Below are positions 40,718 to 50,793 of a DNA stretch of 61,325 nt, in pieces; position 1 is the stretch's first letter; each line of letters begins with the position of its first letter. The translations under genes were made by a program, and so were the position numbers. The DNA is from Candidatus Calescibacterium sp. (lineage in GTDB: Bacteria; DRYD01): assembly GCA_025057615.1 (NCBI GenBank), contig JANXBF010000004.1, positions 1-61,325 of the forward strand, given 5' to 3'. The notes beneath the pieces are model-generated. The model searched no databases. It was not told where the DNA came from and worked only from the letters and a program-made list of their open reading frames with translations.

Positions 40718-42718
40718 CTAACCTTCTTTTATTGTTTTAGTAAATACTCTTATTATATCTCCCACTTGAATATCATTAAAATCTTTAATTTTTATTCCAC
40801 ATTCGTATCCTTGGATTACTTCTTTAACATCTTCTTGGAATCTTCTGAGTGATTCTATATATCCTTCGAATATTTTTTCTCTGTTTCTTTCTATTATTAT
40901 TTTAGAGTCTCTTGTTATCTTTCCATTTAGGACGTAGCATCCTGCAACTTTACCATTTTTAACTTTGAATACTTGTTTTATTTGAACTTCTCCAATTTCC
41001 GTTTCTATTTCTTCTGGTTTAATTTTTCCTTCAATCAACTTTTTGAGATTTTCTATTAACTCGTATATTACGTTATGTATATATATTGGTATATTTTCTT
41101 TTTCTATGATTTTTTTAGCATTTGCTTCAATTTTGGTGTTAAATCCCACTATTATTGCATTCGAGGCTTTTGCTAAGAGTACATCACTATCAGAAATATT
41201 GCCGATTGCACTATGTATAATCGTTGGTTTTACTTTATCTGTTACCATTTTTTCTATCATTGTTTTTATGGCTTCCAGACTTCCTTGAGTATCCGTTTTT
41301 AGTATAATATTTATTAAAAATGTTTCGCTGTTATGTAGTTTTGATAGTATATCTTGAATTGAAAATGATTTTGAGAATTTTTTATTATATTCTTCAATTT
41401 TTTGGTTTTCTATGGCTATTTCTTTGGCTATTTTTTCATTTTCTACTACAATTAATCTTTCTCCTGCATTTGGAACTTGGGCTATTCCTATTATTTCTAC
41501 AGGTGTTGATGGTGTAGCTTCTTTGAGTTGCTGTCCTCTTTCGTTGTACATTGCTCTTATTTTGCCCCAGGTTTTACCTATGTAAAATGTCATTCCTGGT
41601 TTGAGTATTCCTTTTTTGACTATGATTGTTGCTACAGGTCCTCTGTTTTTATCAAGTTTTGATTCGATAACTATTCCTTCGGGTTTTCCTGCAGCGTTTG
41701 CTTTTAATTCCATCAATTCTGCAACTAAAAGCACTATTTCCAGTAGTGTGTTTATATTTTTACCTGCTTTTGCTGATATTTCTACAAATGGTGTTTGTCC
41801 ACCCCATTCTTCTGGTATTAATCCATAGGTAACCAACTGATTTTTCACTCTGTCTATGTTTGCATTGGGTTTATCTATTTTATTTATTGCCACTATTATT
41901 GGTACTCCTGCTGCTTTGGCATGATTTATTGCTTCTATTGTTTGTGGCATTACCCCGTCATCTGCTGCAACAACTAATATGACTATATCCGTTACCATTG
42001 TTCCTCTGGCTCTCAATGTTGTAAAAGCTTCATGACCAGGGGTATCTATGAATGTTATTTTTTTACTCATAAATTCTATTTGGTAGGCTCCAATATGTTG
42101 TGTTATTCCGCCAGCCTCAAGATTTGCAACATTAGTTTTACGTATTGTATCCAAGAGAGTAGTTTTACCGTGATCTACGTGTCCCATTATTGTTACCACA
42201 GGTGGTCTTGAAACCCATAATTCTTCTTCATCTTCTATTTTTTCTTCTCTTAACTTCAATTTTATTAATGTATTGAACTCTATTGCTACTTCTTCTGCTA
42301 AATTGGGCTCAAGTGTACTATTCTTGCTTATCAAATGGCCTTTTGAAAACAATATTTGTATGACTTGGTTAGGATGTATTCCTAATGCATCAGCTAGACT
42401 ATCAACTGTTATAGGCAAAGTTAGTTCTATTTCTCTTATTTCGTCTTCTTTTTGTGGTTCTTCTATTTTAGTCATTTTTTCAGAAGGTTTTTCAATTATC
42501 TCTACACTTTTTATGCTTTCTTCTTTTATGGTTTCTACTTTTTCATTATTGGTTTTTTCATCTTTGGAGGTTTTACTTAATTTTCCTTCTATTTGTAGGA
42601 TCTGGTCATCTGTGAGTTTCTGGTTTGGTGATTTTATGATTATCTGAATTTCTTGTGCTATTTCTTTTAATTCTTTAAACGAAATGTTTAATACTTTGGA
42701 TATTTCATGAGCTTTCAT
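40718..42718 (-). CDS. infB: Translation initiation factor IF-2
   Basis: PPVVTIMGHVDHGKTTLLDTIR, DTPGHEAFTTLRARG, NKIDKPNAN. Confidence 0.97.
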   Translation of the reverse strand: MKAHEISKVLNISFKELKEIAQEIQIIIKSPNQKLTDDQILQIEGKLSKTSKDEKTNNEKVETIKEESIKSVEIIEKPSEKMTKIEEPQKEDEIREIELTLPITVDSLADALGIHPNQVIQILFSKGHLISKNSTLEPNLAEEVAIEFNTLIKLKLREEKIEDEEELWVSRPPVVTIMGHVDHGKTTLLDTIRKTNVANLEAGGITQHIGAYQIEFMSKKITFIDTPGHEAFTTLRARGTMVTDIVILVVAADDGVMPQTIEAINHAKAAGVPIIVAINKIDKPNANIDRVKNQLVTYGLIPEEWGGQTPFVEISAKAGKNINTLLEIVLLVAELMELKANAAGKPEGIVIESKLDKNRGPVATIIVKKGILKPGMTFYIGKTWGKIRAMYNERGQQLKEATPSTPVEIIGIAQVPNAGERLIVVENEKIAKEIAIENQKIEEYNKKFSKSFSIQDILSKLHNSETFLINIILKTDTQGSLEAIKTMIEKMVTDKVKPTIIHSAIGNISDSDVLLAKASNAIIVGFNTKIEANAKKIIEKENIPIYIHNVIYELIENLKKLIEGKIKPEEIETEIGEVQIKQVFKVKNGKVAGCYVLNGKITRDSKIIIERNREKIFEGYIESLRRFQEDVKEVIQGYECGIKIKDFNDIQVGDIIRVFTKTIKEG

Positions 42719-44093
42719 AGTTAACTCCTATTCTGTAATATTCAAATCCATATTCGCTAATTTCTAAATGATTTAGTATATTTCTTCCATCTATAATTAT
42801 TGGTGTTTCCATTAGCTCATAGATTTTTTGCAGGTTAACTCTTTTATATTCTTCCCAATCATTGGTTATAACTACAATATTTGAATTAACAACACTTTCA
42901 TAAATGTTTTCTGTTATTTTTATTGAAGGATTAATAGAATATTGTGGATACTGGTTTTTGAAATTGTTTGTAGCTTTGGGATCGTATAGTATTAGGTTAG
43001 CTCCTTCTTTGATTAAAATGGGAATTAGTTTAAGAACGGGAGATTCTCTTATATCATCAGTTCCTGCTTTAAAAGATATTCCCCATATAGTTATTGTTTT
43101 TCCTTTTATATTCCAGAGAGCTTTTTTTATTTTGTTCATGATTAAATTTATTCTGTCATTATTTATTTTTTTTACTGCTTCAAATAAAACGGGATCGATT
43201 TGCTTTTCTTTAAATATTGATATTATTGCGTTTAGATCTTTGGGTAAACATGAGCCACCAAAACCTATACCAGGTTTGAGAAAATCTATACCTATTCTGT
43301 TATCTAAACCTATTCCATTTCTAACATTTTCTATATCACAATCTAGTTGCTCACATATATCTGATATGGAGTTAATGAACGATATTTTTGTGGCTAGAAA
43401 AGCGTTTGATGCTAGTTTTATTAATTCTGCTTCTGTTGTTGATACTATTATTATAGGTGCTGGAAAATCGTGATAAATTTGAGTTAAGTCTTCAACTATT
43501 GATTTATTGTCCACTCCTATGATTATTCTATTGGGATTGAAGAAATCATATATTGCGTTGCCTTCTCTTAGAAATTCGGGTATTGAGGCAACTTCTATGT
43601 TGGTTTTTTTATTGCGTCTGTATCGATAGATTATTTTTTTGAACCATTTTGCAGTTCCTGGTGGAACTGTACTTTTTATTATGATTATTTTTTGTTCATT
43701 TTGTGGTAAGTGGTTTGCTATTTCTCTAGCTGCTGAATCTAGGAAAAACATATCATACGTTTGGTCTTCTTTAATTGGTGTTCCTACACAAATGTAAATA
43801 TGTTTACATTCTTTTATCAGTTGGGATACTTCATCTATGAAACTGAGCCTGCCTGAATTTATGGAATTAATTAAAAATTTTTGTAGATCAGGTTCATAAA
43901 ATGGCGATATTCCTTTTTTTAATAAGTTTAACTTCTCAACATTTTTTTCGAATGCCAAAACTTTAAATCCTTTGTAAGCTAATCCTACTGATGTTACTAA
44001 TCCTACATATCCTGCCCCTATTATACCTATTTTTATATCTTTCTTTTCAAAAGTATGTTCTATTTCTTCCATTTTTTCTCTCAATAAAACCAT
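42705..44093 (-). CDS. UDP-glucose/GDP-mannose dehydrogenase family (UDP-glucose 6-dehydrogenase)
   Basis: IGIIGAGYVGLVTSVGLA, GIGFGGSCLPKDLNAI, WGISFKAGTDDIRESPVLKL. Confidence 0.93.
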   Translation of the reverse strand: MVLLREKMEEIEHTFEKKDIKIGIIGAGYVGLVTSVGLAYKGFKVLAFEKNVEKLNLLKKGISPFYEPDLQKFLINSINSGRLSFIDEVSQLIKECKHIYICVGTPIKEDQTYDMFFLDSAAREIANHLPQNEQKIIIIKSTVPPGTAKWFKKIIYRYRRNKKTNIEVASIPEFLREGNAIYDFFNPNRIIIGVDNKSIVEDLTQIYHDFPAPIIIVSTTEAELIKLASNAFLATKISFINSISDICEQLDCDIENVRNGIGLDNRIGIDFLKPGIGFGGSCLPKDLNAIISIFKEKQIDPVLFEAVKKINNDRINLIMNKIKKALWNIKGKTITIWGISFKAGTDDIRESPVLKLIPILIKEGANLILYDPKATNNFKNQYPQYSINPSIKITENIYESVVNSNIVVITNDWEEYKRVNLQKIYELMETPIIIDGRNILNHLEISEYGFEYYRIGVNYESS

Positions 44094-44184
44094 ATATTAT
44101 ACTATTTATCTATGTTAAATACTTTACCTTCTTATTATTAGAATAATTTATTTGGTTAGAGGGAAAAATGTTTTGACAGAGAAT

Positions 44185-44197
44185 ACCTACTATAGGT
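44185..44197. promoter_or_regulatory. Palindrome ACCTA-CTA-TAGGT between a TTGACA hexamer (44173-44178) and the PilM-like start codon; possible operator
   Basis: Perfect 5-bp inverted repeat; downstream TAGTAT-like -10 at 44200-44205 has a long (21 nt) spacer. Confidence 0.3.
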
Positions 44198-44209
44198 AGT
44201 AGTATAAAA

Positions 44210-45529
44210 ATGAAAAATGTATTGTTTTTAGATTTGGGAAGTAGAAATACGAAGTATGCTCTTTTTAAATTTAATGAAGAAAATATAAAAAATGGTAATG
44301 ATTTTTTGGAGCCCATCCTGATAGGAATAGAGGATACAGGTGGAATAAGCTTAGGTAGAGTAGTTGATTACTATGAATATGAAAATTCGGTCACTAACCT
44401 TTTAAAAAAAGTAAAATCTGAATCAAATATCCAATCCATAGATAATATTCTTCTAAGTGTGGGAGGATACAATTTATACACTACCATTTCTTCTTTCAAG
44501 GAGGAAGTTAATAATCAGGAAATAACAACGGAATTTATACAGAATTGGATTTCAGGAAAAGCCAGAATTGGTAGGATAGAAACTCAAAAGTTTGTTGCAC
44601 TCCCTGAAGAATACGAAAATATTATATCTATTCTTCCTCGAATGTATATAATAGATTCCATAGACAGAACTTATAATCCTTTTGGTTTGACTGCAAAAAA
44701 TTCCATTGAAGTTGAATTGTTGATATGCTCAGTTGGAACAGATTATAAAAAGACCATTCTTAAACCTTTTGAAAAAATGTCTTATGAATTCACTGATAAT
44801 ATTTCTCTTAATCAGAAGAATACTGTTTGTTTCTTACCAAATATAGTCAACTATTCCAAAGCACTTGGAAGTTACAAAATTTTGAAAGATTACCCACCTT
44901 TTGCAATTATGGATTTTGGGTATTCCACTACTGAGGTTATAATTATACTTGAGGGAACTCCTTATACACGGGTCTATATAAAAAGGGGACTAAAAAATTT
45001 GCTAAAAGATATATCGTTTTCTTTGGGTACAGATCTGAATGAGGCCGAGAAAATACTGATTAATATTGGTGATATTCAAAAAAAAGATGATGAATATATA
45101 AATTACACTCCTATTTTTGTTTCAAAAACACTTACAAAAGAGAGAGTTTCAAAAAGTATGCTTATTGAGACTGTTATTTATCCAAGAATAGAAGAGATAG
45201 CAAAATTAATAAAAGCTGCTGTTCTCAACGTTTTTAATATAAGTATTCTATCAAATATAATAATTGTTGGAGGTGGAGCAAAGATAAAAGGAATAAATAA
45301 AATTTTTTCTAACCTATTTGAAATAAAATTTTCTGTTTTTGAATTTCCGGATGAAAAATTCAATGATTATCAACTTGTTAATTTATATGGTATGAAGGAG
45401 CATTTCAGTTTCAAAATTAAGGAAGAATTCAAAAGAAATAAATATCCTACATTGAAAGTTGTTAATAATATGTCTTCAAGAAATATTATAGAAAGGGTTT
45501 GGCAATTTTTCAGGAATTACTTCTTTTAG
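44210..45529 (+). CDS. PilM/FtsA-like ATPase (type IV pilus assembly or divisome-like actin family)
   Basis: FLDLGSRNTKYALFKF, AIMDFGYSTTEVIII, IIVGGGAKIKGINK actin-fold signatures. Confidence 0.75.
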   Translation: MKNVLFLDLGSRNTKYALFKFNEENIKNGNDFLEPILIGIEDTGGISLGRVVDYYEYENSVTNLLKKVKSESNIQSIDNILLSVGGYNLYTTISSFKEEVNNQEITTEFIQNWISGKARIGRIETQKFVALPEEYENIISILPRMYIIDSIDRTYNPFGLTAKNSIEVELLICSVGTDYKKTILKPFEKMSYEFTDNISLNQKNTVCFLPNIVNYSKALGSYKILKDYPPFAIMDFGYSTTEVIIILEGTPYTRVYIKRGLKNLLKDISFSLGTDLNEAEKILINIGDIQKKDDEYINYTPIFVSKTLTKERVSKSMLIETVIYPRIEEIAKLIKAAVLNVFNISILSNIIIVGGGAKIKGINKIFSNLFEIKFSVFEFPDEKFNDYQLVNLYGMKEHFSFKIKEEFKRNKYPTLKVVNNMSSRNIIERVWQFFRNYFF

Positions 45530-45542
45530 GGATTTTATTAAA

Positions 45543-46526
45543 ATGTTTGGTGTAGAAATAAGTGGTTTAGGTATTTATATTCCTCAAAAGAGGTTAACAA
45601 ATTTTGATCTTGAGAAAATAATGGATACTTCTGATGAATGGATATACCAGCGTACTGGTATAAAATATAGGTATGTTGTTGAAGATGGACTTAGTACTTC
45701 TGATTTGGCTTTATTTGCTGCTAAAGAAGCTTTAAATGAAGCTGAAAAACATGGAATAAAAGATATTGATTACATAATATTAGCTACGAATTCACCAGAT
45801 TATATAATACCTGCAACTTCGTCTGTTTTGCAAGGGAAATTGGGTATTAGCGCTGGAAGTATGGATGTTTTTTCCGGGTGTGCTGCTTTTGTTTATGCTC
45901 TTATTGTTGCTTCTAGTCTTATAAAATCTGGTTTGTCAAAGAATGTTCTTTTAGTTGGTGCAGAGGCTATTTCAAAGTATTTAGATTGGAGTGATAGAAG
46001 TGTTTCAATACTACTTGGTGATGGGGCTGGGGCTTTCGTGTTGTCAAGAATAAATGATAAAGATAGGGGAATAATTGATTGTAACGTTGGAACTGATGGG
46101 AGTAAAGCTGAGTTAATTTATATACCCGCAGGAGGAACAAAAGAACCATTTAGCGAAAAATCCATCGAAGATAAAAAGATTTATCTTAGAATGCAAGGTA
46201 GAGATGTTTTCAAAAGTGTTGTTTCTATCTTACCTTCTGAAATAAAGAAATTACTAGACAAAAATAATTTGAAACCCAATGATATTGATCTGTACATTTT
46301 TCATCAAGCAAATATAAGGATTATTAATGCTGTAATGGAGAATTTGGGAATAGATGAAAAAAAAGTTTATAACAATATAGAGAAGTATGCAAATACTTCT
46401 GCTGCCTCTGTTCCAATTGCTTTTTATGAAGCTTATAGAAAAAATATGATAGGTCCCAATTCTTTGGTTTTATTTTCTGCTTTTGGTGCTGGATTTACTT
46501 GGGCTAACGTACTATGGAAACTCTAA
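45543..46526 (+). CDS. fabH: 3-oxoacyl-[ACP] synthase III
   Basis: TSDEWIYQRTGIKYR, DVFSGCAAFVYAL catalytic Cys, FHQANIRII, NTSAASVPIAFYEA. Confidence 0.95.
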   Translation: MFGVEISGLGIYIPQKRLTNFDLEKIMDTSDEWIYQRTGIKYRYVVEDGLSTSDLALFAAKEALNEAEKHGIKDIDYIILATNSPDYIIPATSSVLQGKLGISAGSMDVFSGCAAFVYALIVASSLIKSGLSKNVLLVGAEAISKYLDWSDRSVSILLGDGAGAFVLSRINDKDRGIIDCNVGTDGSKAELIYIPAGGTKEPFSEKSIEDKKIYLRMQGRDVFKSVVSILPSEIKKLLDKNNLKPNDIDLYIFHQANIRIINAVMENLGIDEKKVYNNIEKYANTSAASVPIAFYEAYRKNMIGPNSLVLFSAFGAGFTWANVLWKL

Positions 46527-46548
46527 CATTAAAAGGAGGAATATACTT

Positions 46549-47253
46549 ATGTTTCTTAGGGATGAAGATAGAGCAGAAATAAAAAAGCAATTGGGTGAAA
46601 TGAAAAATGACATGGAATTGTTATTATTCTCCCAGAAAATAGGTTGTGAGTATTGTTCCGAAACCGAGCAACTTCTGAAAGAACTTGTTGATACTTTACC
46701 AAATCTGAAATTGGTAATCTATAACCCCGTTTTAGATGAGGATGTATCCAAGAAATATAATATTGGTAAAGAGCTACCAGTTATAGGTGTTAGATCTCAA
46801 AGTAATCCTTATACATCTAATGTTAAATTTTTGGGTATTCCAGCTGCATATGAATTTACCTGGTTACTATCTTTAATAAATATGGTTGCTAATGATAGAT
46901 ATCCTCTTCAAGAATCTACTGCTAATAGTATAAAGGAAATGGATCGGATATTGGATAATAATTCTGCGGTTCTTGAGTTATGGGTTTTTGTAACCCCCAC
47001 TTGTCCTTACTGTCCAATAATGAGTATTAATTCTACTGCTGTGGCTTTATTGTCTAAAAATGTAAGAGCTATTCTTGTGGAGGTTTCAGAATTTCCTGAA
47101 TTTGCTCAGAGGTATTCCATAATGGGGGTCCCAAAAACAGTATTTAAACTCATAAAACAGGATAAAGTTGTTGAGGCTTCAGTAGAAGGTGCATTACCAG
47201 AAAACAAGTTTGTTGATAAGTTGGTTAGTTTCGTTCAACAGAATTTAAAATAG
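46549..47253 (+). CDS. Protein disulfide oxidoreductase (glutaredoxin-like, two CXXC)
   Basis: Two thioredoxin-fold halves with CEYC and CPYC; SD GGAGGAATATACTT ATG at 46549 (track start 46483 lies inside fabH). Confidence 0.9.
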   Translation: MFLRDEDRAEIKKQLGEMKNDMELLLFSQKIGCEYCSETEQLLKELVDTLPNLKLVIYNPVLDEDVSKKYNIGKELPVIGVRSQSNPYTSNVKFLGIPAAYEFTWLLSLINMVANDRYPLQESTANSIKEMDRILDNNSAVLELWVFVTPTCPYCPIMSINSTAVALLSKNVRAILVEVSEFPEFAQRYSIMGVPKTVFKLIKQDKVVEASVEGALPENKFVDKLVSFVQQNLK

Positions 47254-47428
47254 CAAATATTTGTTAGTAGCAGAAATATTATATATAATGTTTCAATAAA
47301 TCGGAATGGTAGTTCCTAATTCTTTTAATAGATTTGAATTTTAATTTACTGATCTTTTTGAATTCTTTATTATTAAGTAATTTAAATGGGCAATTAGAAC
47401 ATTATCACTTCAAGGGATTATTTTTTGT

Positions 47429-47458
47429 TTTGATAAAATAAAATTTGATAAAATAAAA
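47429..47458. repeat. Tandem duplication of TTTGATAAAATAAAA (2 x 15 bp)
   Basis: Two exact adjacent copies in AT-rich intergenic DNA. Confidence 0.85.
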
Positions 47459-47459
47459 A

Positions 47460-47483
47460 AGCACACCTTTAAAAAGGTGTGCT
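47460..47483 (-). terminator. Intrinsic terminator of hsp20 gene
   Basis: AGCACACCTTT-AA-AAAGGTGTGCT hairpin; minus strand followed by TTTTTATTTTATC. Confidence 0.85.
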
Positions 47484-47508
47484 CCTAAAACTTATAAGTT
47501 ATTCCGAA

Positions 47509-47988
47509 TTATGAAATTTTTACTTTGTGTCCTTGTGGGTTTGAGGTTGTCAATGGCAATGTTACTTTCAATACACCATTTTCATATTTAGCTTGAACAT
47601 TTTGAGTATTAACTGGGAATGGTAGAGTTACTTGTCTATAGAAACTTCCAAAAGGATATTCATAGAAATAGAATGTTGGAGTATTTCCTTCACCCCAAGG
47701 TGATTTAAATGATCCACTTATTGTTAAGGTATCTTCTGTTACATTAACTTCTAATTGATCTTTATTTATACCTGGAACGAATATTTCGCAGCACAATGTG
47801 TTGTTTTCTACCCACATATTCATTGGTGGTAGCCATGTCCAGTTGGAGGGGGTTGATGTTGTTGATGTTGAAGGGGTCATGGAACCAAAAATATCTCCCA
47901 TTAAGTTTTCTACTAGGTTGTGAATTCTTTCGAGTTCAGATATCATTGATCTTCTTCCCATAGGTCTCCTTTCTCTCAATGTTAACAT
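47509..47988 (-). CDS. Hsp20/alpha-crystallin small heat-shock protein
   Basis: VEVTEDTLTISG-type ACD (LEVNVTEDTLTISGSFK), FPVNTQNVQAKYENGVLKVTLPL; SD on minus strand. Confidence 0.93.
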   Translation of the reverse strand: MLTLRERRPMGRRSMISELERIHNLVENLMGDIFGSMTPSTSTTSTPSNWTWLPPMNMWVENNTLCCEIFVPGINKDQLEVNVTEDTLTISGSFKSPWGEGNTPTFYFYEYPFGSFYRQVTLPFPVNTQNVQAKYENGVLKVTLPLTTSNPQGHKVKIS

Positions 47989-48299
47989 AGTTAATCACCT
48001 CCTTTATACTTTCTTTATTCTTTTTCCGTTCTCTTTATTTTATCTTATCATACCCCTTCCATTTAATTTAATTCCCAATCAAAAATTTTTTATACATCGA
48101 TTCTATTTTTTTTATCATTAAAATAATTGATTTATGTCAATAATATTGTCTAAAAAATAATGATTTTATGTAATTATTGTTAAAAATAGGAGGTAAGTTG
48201 AAAATTGTTGTATAATAATATTTAGTGTACAGGGATGTGAATGTAAAATTTCAGGGTTATCTGATTATTTAGTATATTATTTAGGAGGGGGTATTAAGG

Positions 48300-49946
48300 A
48301 TGACAAGAATCGTAATAAAGTCTTTTAGAGGTCCTCTATTGAATTCCAAGGATTGGCCGCAAGAAGCTGCTTTGAGAATGATAATGAACAATTTAGATCC
48401 AGAGGTTGCTGAAAATCCCTCAGAATTGGTAGTATATGGTGGAAGCGGAAAAGCTGCCAGAAATTGGGAAGCTTTTAATAAAATTGTTGAAACTCTACAA
48501 AAATTGGAAAATGATGAAACTTTAGTTGTCCAATCTGGTAAACCGGTGGCCGTTTTCAGAACATTTGAGAACTCACCAAGAGTAATTATCGTTAACTCCA
48601 TGCTTGTTCCCAATTGGGCTAACTGGGAACACTTTAGGGAACTCGAAGCTAAAGGACTTATAATGTATGGGCAAATGACTGCTGGAAGCTGGATATATAT
48701 AGGTACACAAGGGATAATCCAAGGAACGTATGAAACTTTTTATTCACTAGCTAAACAACATTTTGGAGGTAGTTTGAAAGGAAAGCTTGTTGTTACGGCT
48801 GGTTTGGGAGGAATGGGTGGTGCTCAACCATTGGCTATTACTCTAAATGATGGGGTTGCTCTTATCGCAGAGGTTGACAAAAGTAGAATAAAAAGAAGGC
48901 TGGATGCAATGTATCTTGATGTATACTCTGATTCTATTGAGGATGCAGTAAGAATAGCCTTAAAACATAAATCGGAAGGTAAGGCTATTTCTATAGGAGT
49001 CCATACGAATGCGGCTACTCTCTTGGAATATCTGTACAAAAATGAAATTTATCCTGATGTTATAACAGATCAGACTTCTGCACATGATGAATTGAATGGG
49101 TATGTTCCAGAGAATATTGAATTTGAAAAGGCTTTGGAATTAAGGAAAGTTAATCCCCAGGAGTATATTAAAAGAAGTTTGGAAACAATATTTAAACATT
49201 GTTACTATATGGTTGAATTCAAAAAGAAAGGAGTTATTGTTTTTGATTATGGAAATAACATAAGGGGACAGGCTTACAGAGCTGGTTTCAAAGATGCGTT
49301 TTATTTTGATGGGTTTGTTAAACTTTACATAAGACCTCTTTTTTGTGAAGGTAAGGGTCCTTTTAGATGGGTTGCTCTTTCTGGAAACCCTAAAGATATA
49401 TATGAGACAGATAACGCAATTATTAAACTTTTTCCTGATGATGAAGGAGTTAAAAGGTGGATAGTTAAAGCTCAAAACAGGATAAAGTTTCAGGGTTTAC
49501 CTGCAAGAATATGTTGGCTGGGCTATGGCCAAAGGGATAAGGCAGGTATGTACTTTAATTATTTGGTTGAGAAAGGTATATTGGAAGCACCTATTGTAAT
49601 AGGTAGAGATCATCTAGATACCGGTAGTGTTGCCTCTCCTTACAGAGAGACTGAGGGTATGCTTGATGGATCCGATGCAATTGCTGATTGGCCTATACTT
49701 AATGCTTTGCTTAATACTGCCTCAGGTGCACATTGGGTTTCCGTACACCATGGTGGGGGAGTGGGTATTGGTAATTCAATCCACGCAGGTGTTGTTGTTG
49801 TTGCAGATGGTAAAAAGCGCACATATGACAGATTGGAAAGAGTTCTTACAAATGATCCTGGTATAGGAGTTGTGAGGCATGCCGATGCCGGTTATGAAAT
49901 AGCTAAAAAAACCGCCAAGGAAAAGGAAATAAAATGGATAGAATAG
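48300..49946 (+). CDS. hutU: Urocanate hydratase
   Basis: [80 protein letters not shown]. Confidence 0.97.
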   Translation: MTRIVIKSFRGPLLNSKDWPQEAALRMIMNNLDPEVAENPSELVVYGGSGKAARNWEAFNKIVETLQKLENDETLVVQSGKPVAVFRTFENSPRVIIVNSMLVPNWANWEHFRELEAKGLIMYGQMTAGSWIYIGTQGIIQGTYETFYSLAKQHFGGSLKGKLVVTAGLGGMGGAQPLAITLNDGVALIAEVDKSRIKRRLDAMYLDVYSDSIEDAVRIALKHKSEGKAISIGVHTNAATLLEYLYKNEIYPDVITDQTSAHDELNGYVPENIEFEKALELRKVNPQEYIKRSLETIFKHCYYMVEFKKKGVIVFDYGNNIRGQAYRAGFKDAFYFDGFVKLYIRPLFCEGKGPFRWVALSGNPKDIYETDNAIIKLFPDDEGVKRWIVKAQNRIKFQGLPARICWLGYGQRDKAGMYFNYLVEKGILEAPIVIGRDHLDTGSVASPYRETEGMLDGSDAIADWPILNALLNTASGAHWVSVHHGGGVGIGNSIHAGVVVVADGKKRTYDRLERVLTNDPGIGVVRHADAGYEIAKKTAKEKEIKWIE

Positions 49947-50326
49947 ATCAAGAAAAGTTAGAATTGTTTTTGGAACATTTTGAGAATTCCCCTTATAGAA
50001 AAAAGATGGAAATTTTCGATGTTGAGCTTGAAGGGGGAAACCCCGGTTGTGGAGACATAGTAAAAATATATATGAAAGTTAATCCAGATAATACTACAGA
50101 GTTTTCTTTTGAGGGTTCTGGATGTACTATTAGTCAGGCTTCCACCTCTATTCTTATTGAAAACATTCAAGGGAAAAAAATAGAAGAAATTGAAAACATT
50201 GATCTCAATTTTCTCTGGAGTTTAATAGGTAAGGATGTGTACACATTAAGACCGAATTGTGCTTCGTTAGGACTTAACGTTCTTAAAGCGGTCTTGAAAA
50301 AATATAAAAGAATAAAATTAGGTTAG
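49934..50326 (+). CDS. SufU/IscU-type Fe-S scaffold-like protein
   Basis: [45 protein letters not shown]; Cys triad conserved. Confidence 0.88.
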   Translation: MDRIDQEKLELFLEHFENSPYRKKMEIFDVELEGGNPGCGDIVKIYMKVNPDNTTEFSFEGSGCTISQASTSILIENIQGKKIEEIENIDLNFLWSLIGKDVYTLRPNCASLGLNVLKAVLKKYKRIKLG

Positions 50327-50793
50327 TGAAAGGATTTTCTACAGTTGAGATTATAATCAGCACGCTTATAATTTTCGCATTGATATTGATTGCTTTTTAT
50401 TATTATTGGTATAATGTAGAATATGCTCGTATAGCTTCTTTCATACAAAATGTCAGGTTTTTAAAGATAGCCTCTGAAAAATATTATGTTGATAAAAATA
50501 AGTATCCAAATTCTGTTGTTGATCTATTAGCTGATCCCTACAGGGATTATTTACCCAAGTTTTTGGCGACTACTTTCATGTATTCTCCATGGAACACACA
50601 GATACTACTTAAAAATGTAAACTATGAAAATAAATCTGTTCTTTTCCTTTACCTTGAATATAAATTAAAAAAGAGGGATTATATTTCCTATTTTATACGT
50701 CAAAAGATAATGAAAGAAATCTATTTTTTTGATTATTATCGTTCTAATAAAAGTGAATATATGATTTTTGTTATTTCTTTTGTTTGGAGATAG
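50326..50793 (+). CDS. Type IV pilin-like / pseudopilin
   Basis: MKGFSTVEIIISTLIIFALILIAFYY class III prepilin signal (G|FSTVE). Confidence 0.82.
   Translation: MKGFSTVEIIISTLIIFALILIAFYYYWYNVEYARIASFIQNVRFLKIASEKYYVDKNKYPNSVVDLLADPYRDYLPKFLATTFMYSPWNTQILLKNVNYENKSVLFLYLEYKLKKRDYISYFIRQKIMKEIYFFDYYRSNKSEYMIFVISFVWR

Noticed and set aside
48198-48272. Mini-ORFs after AGGAGG (TTG AAA ATT GTT GTA TAA; GTG...TAG) upstream of hutU
   Set aside because: Very short and expected by chance in AT-rich leader DNA; no supporting structure seen.
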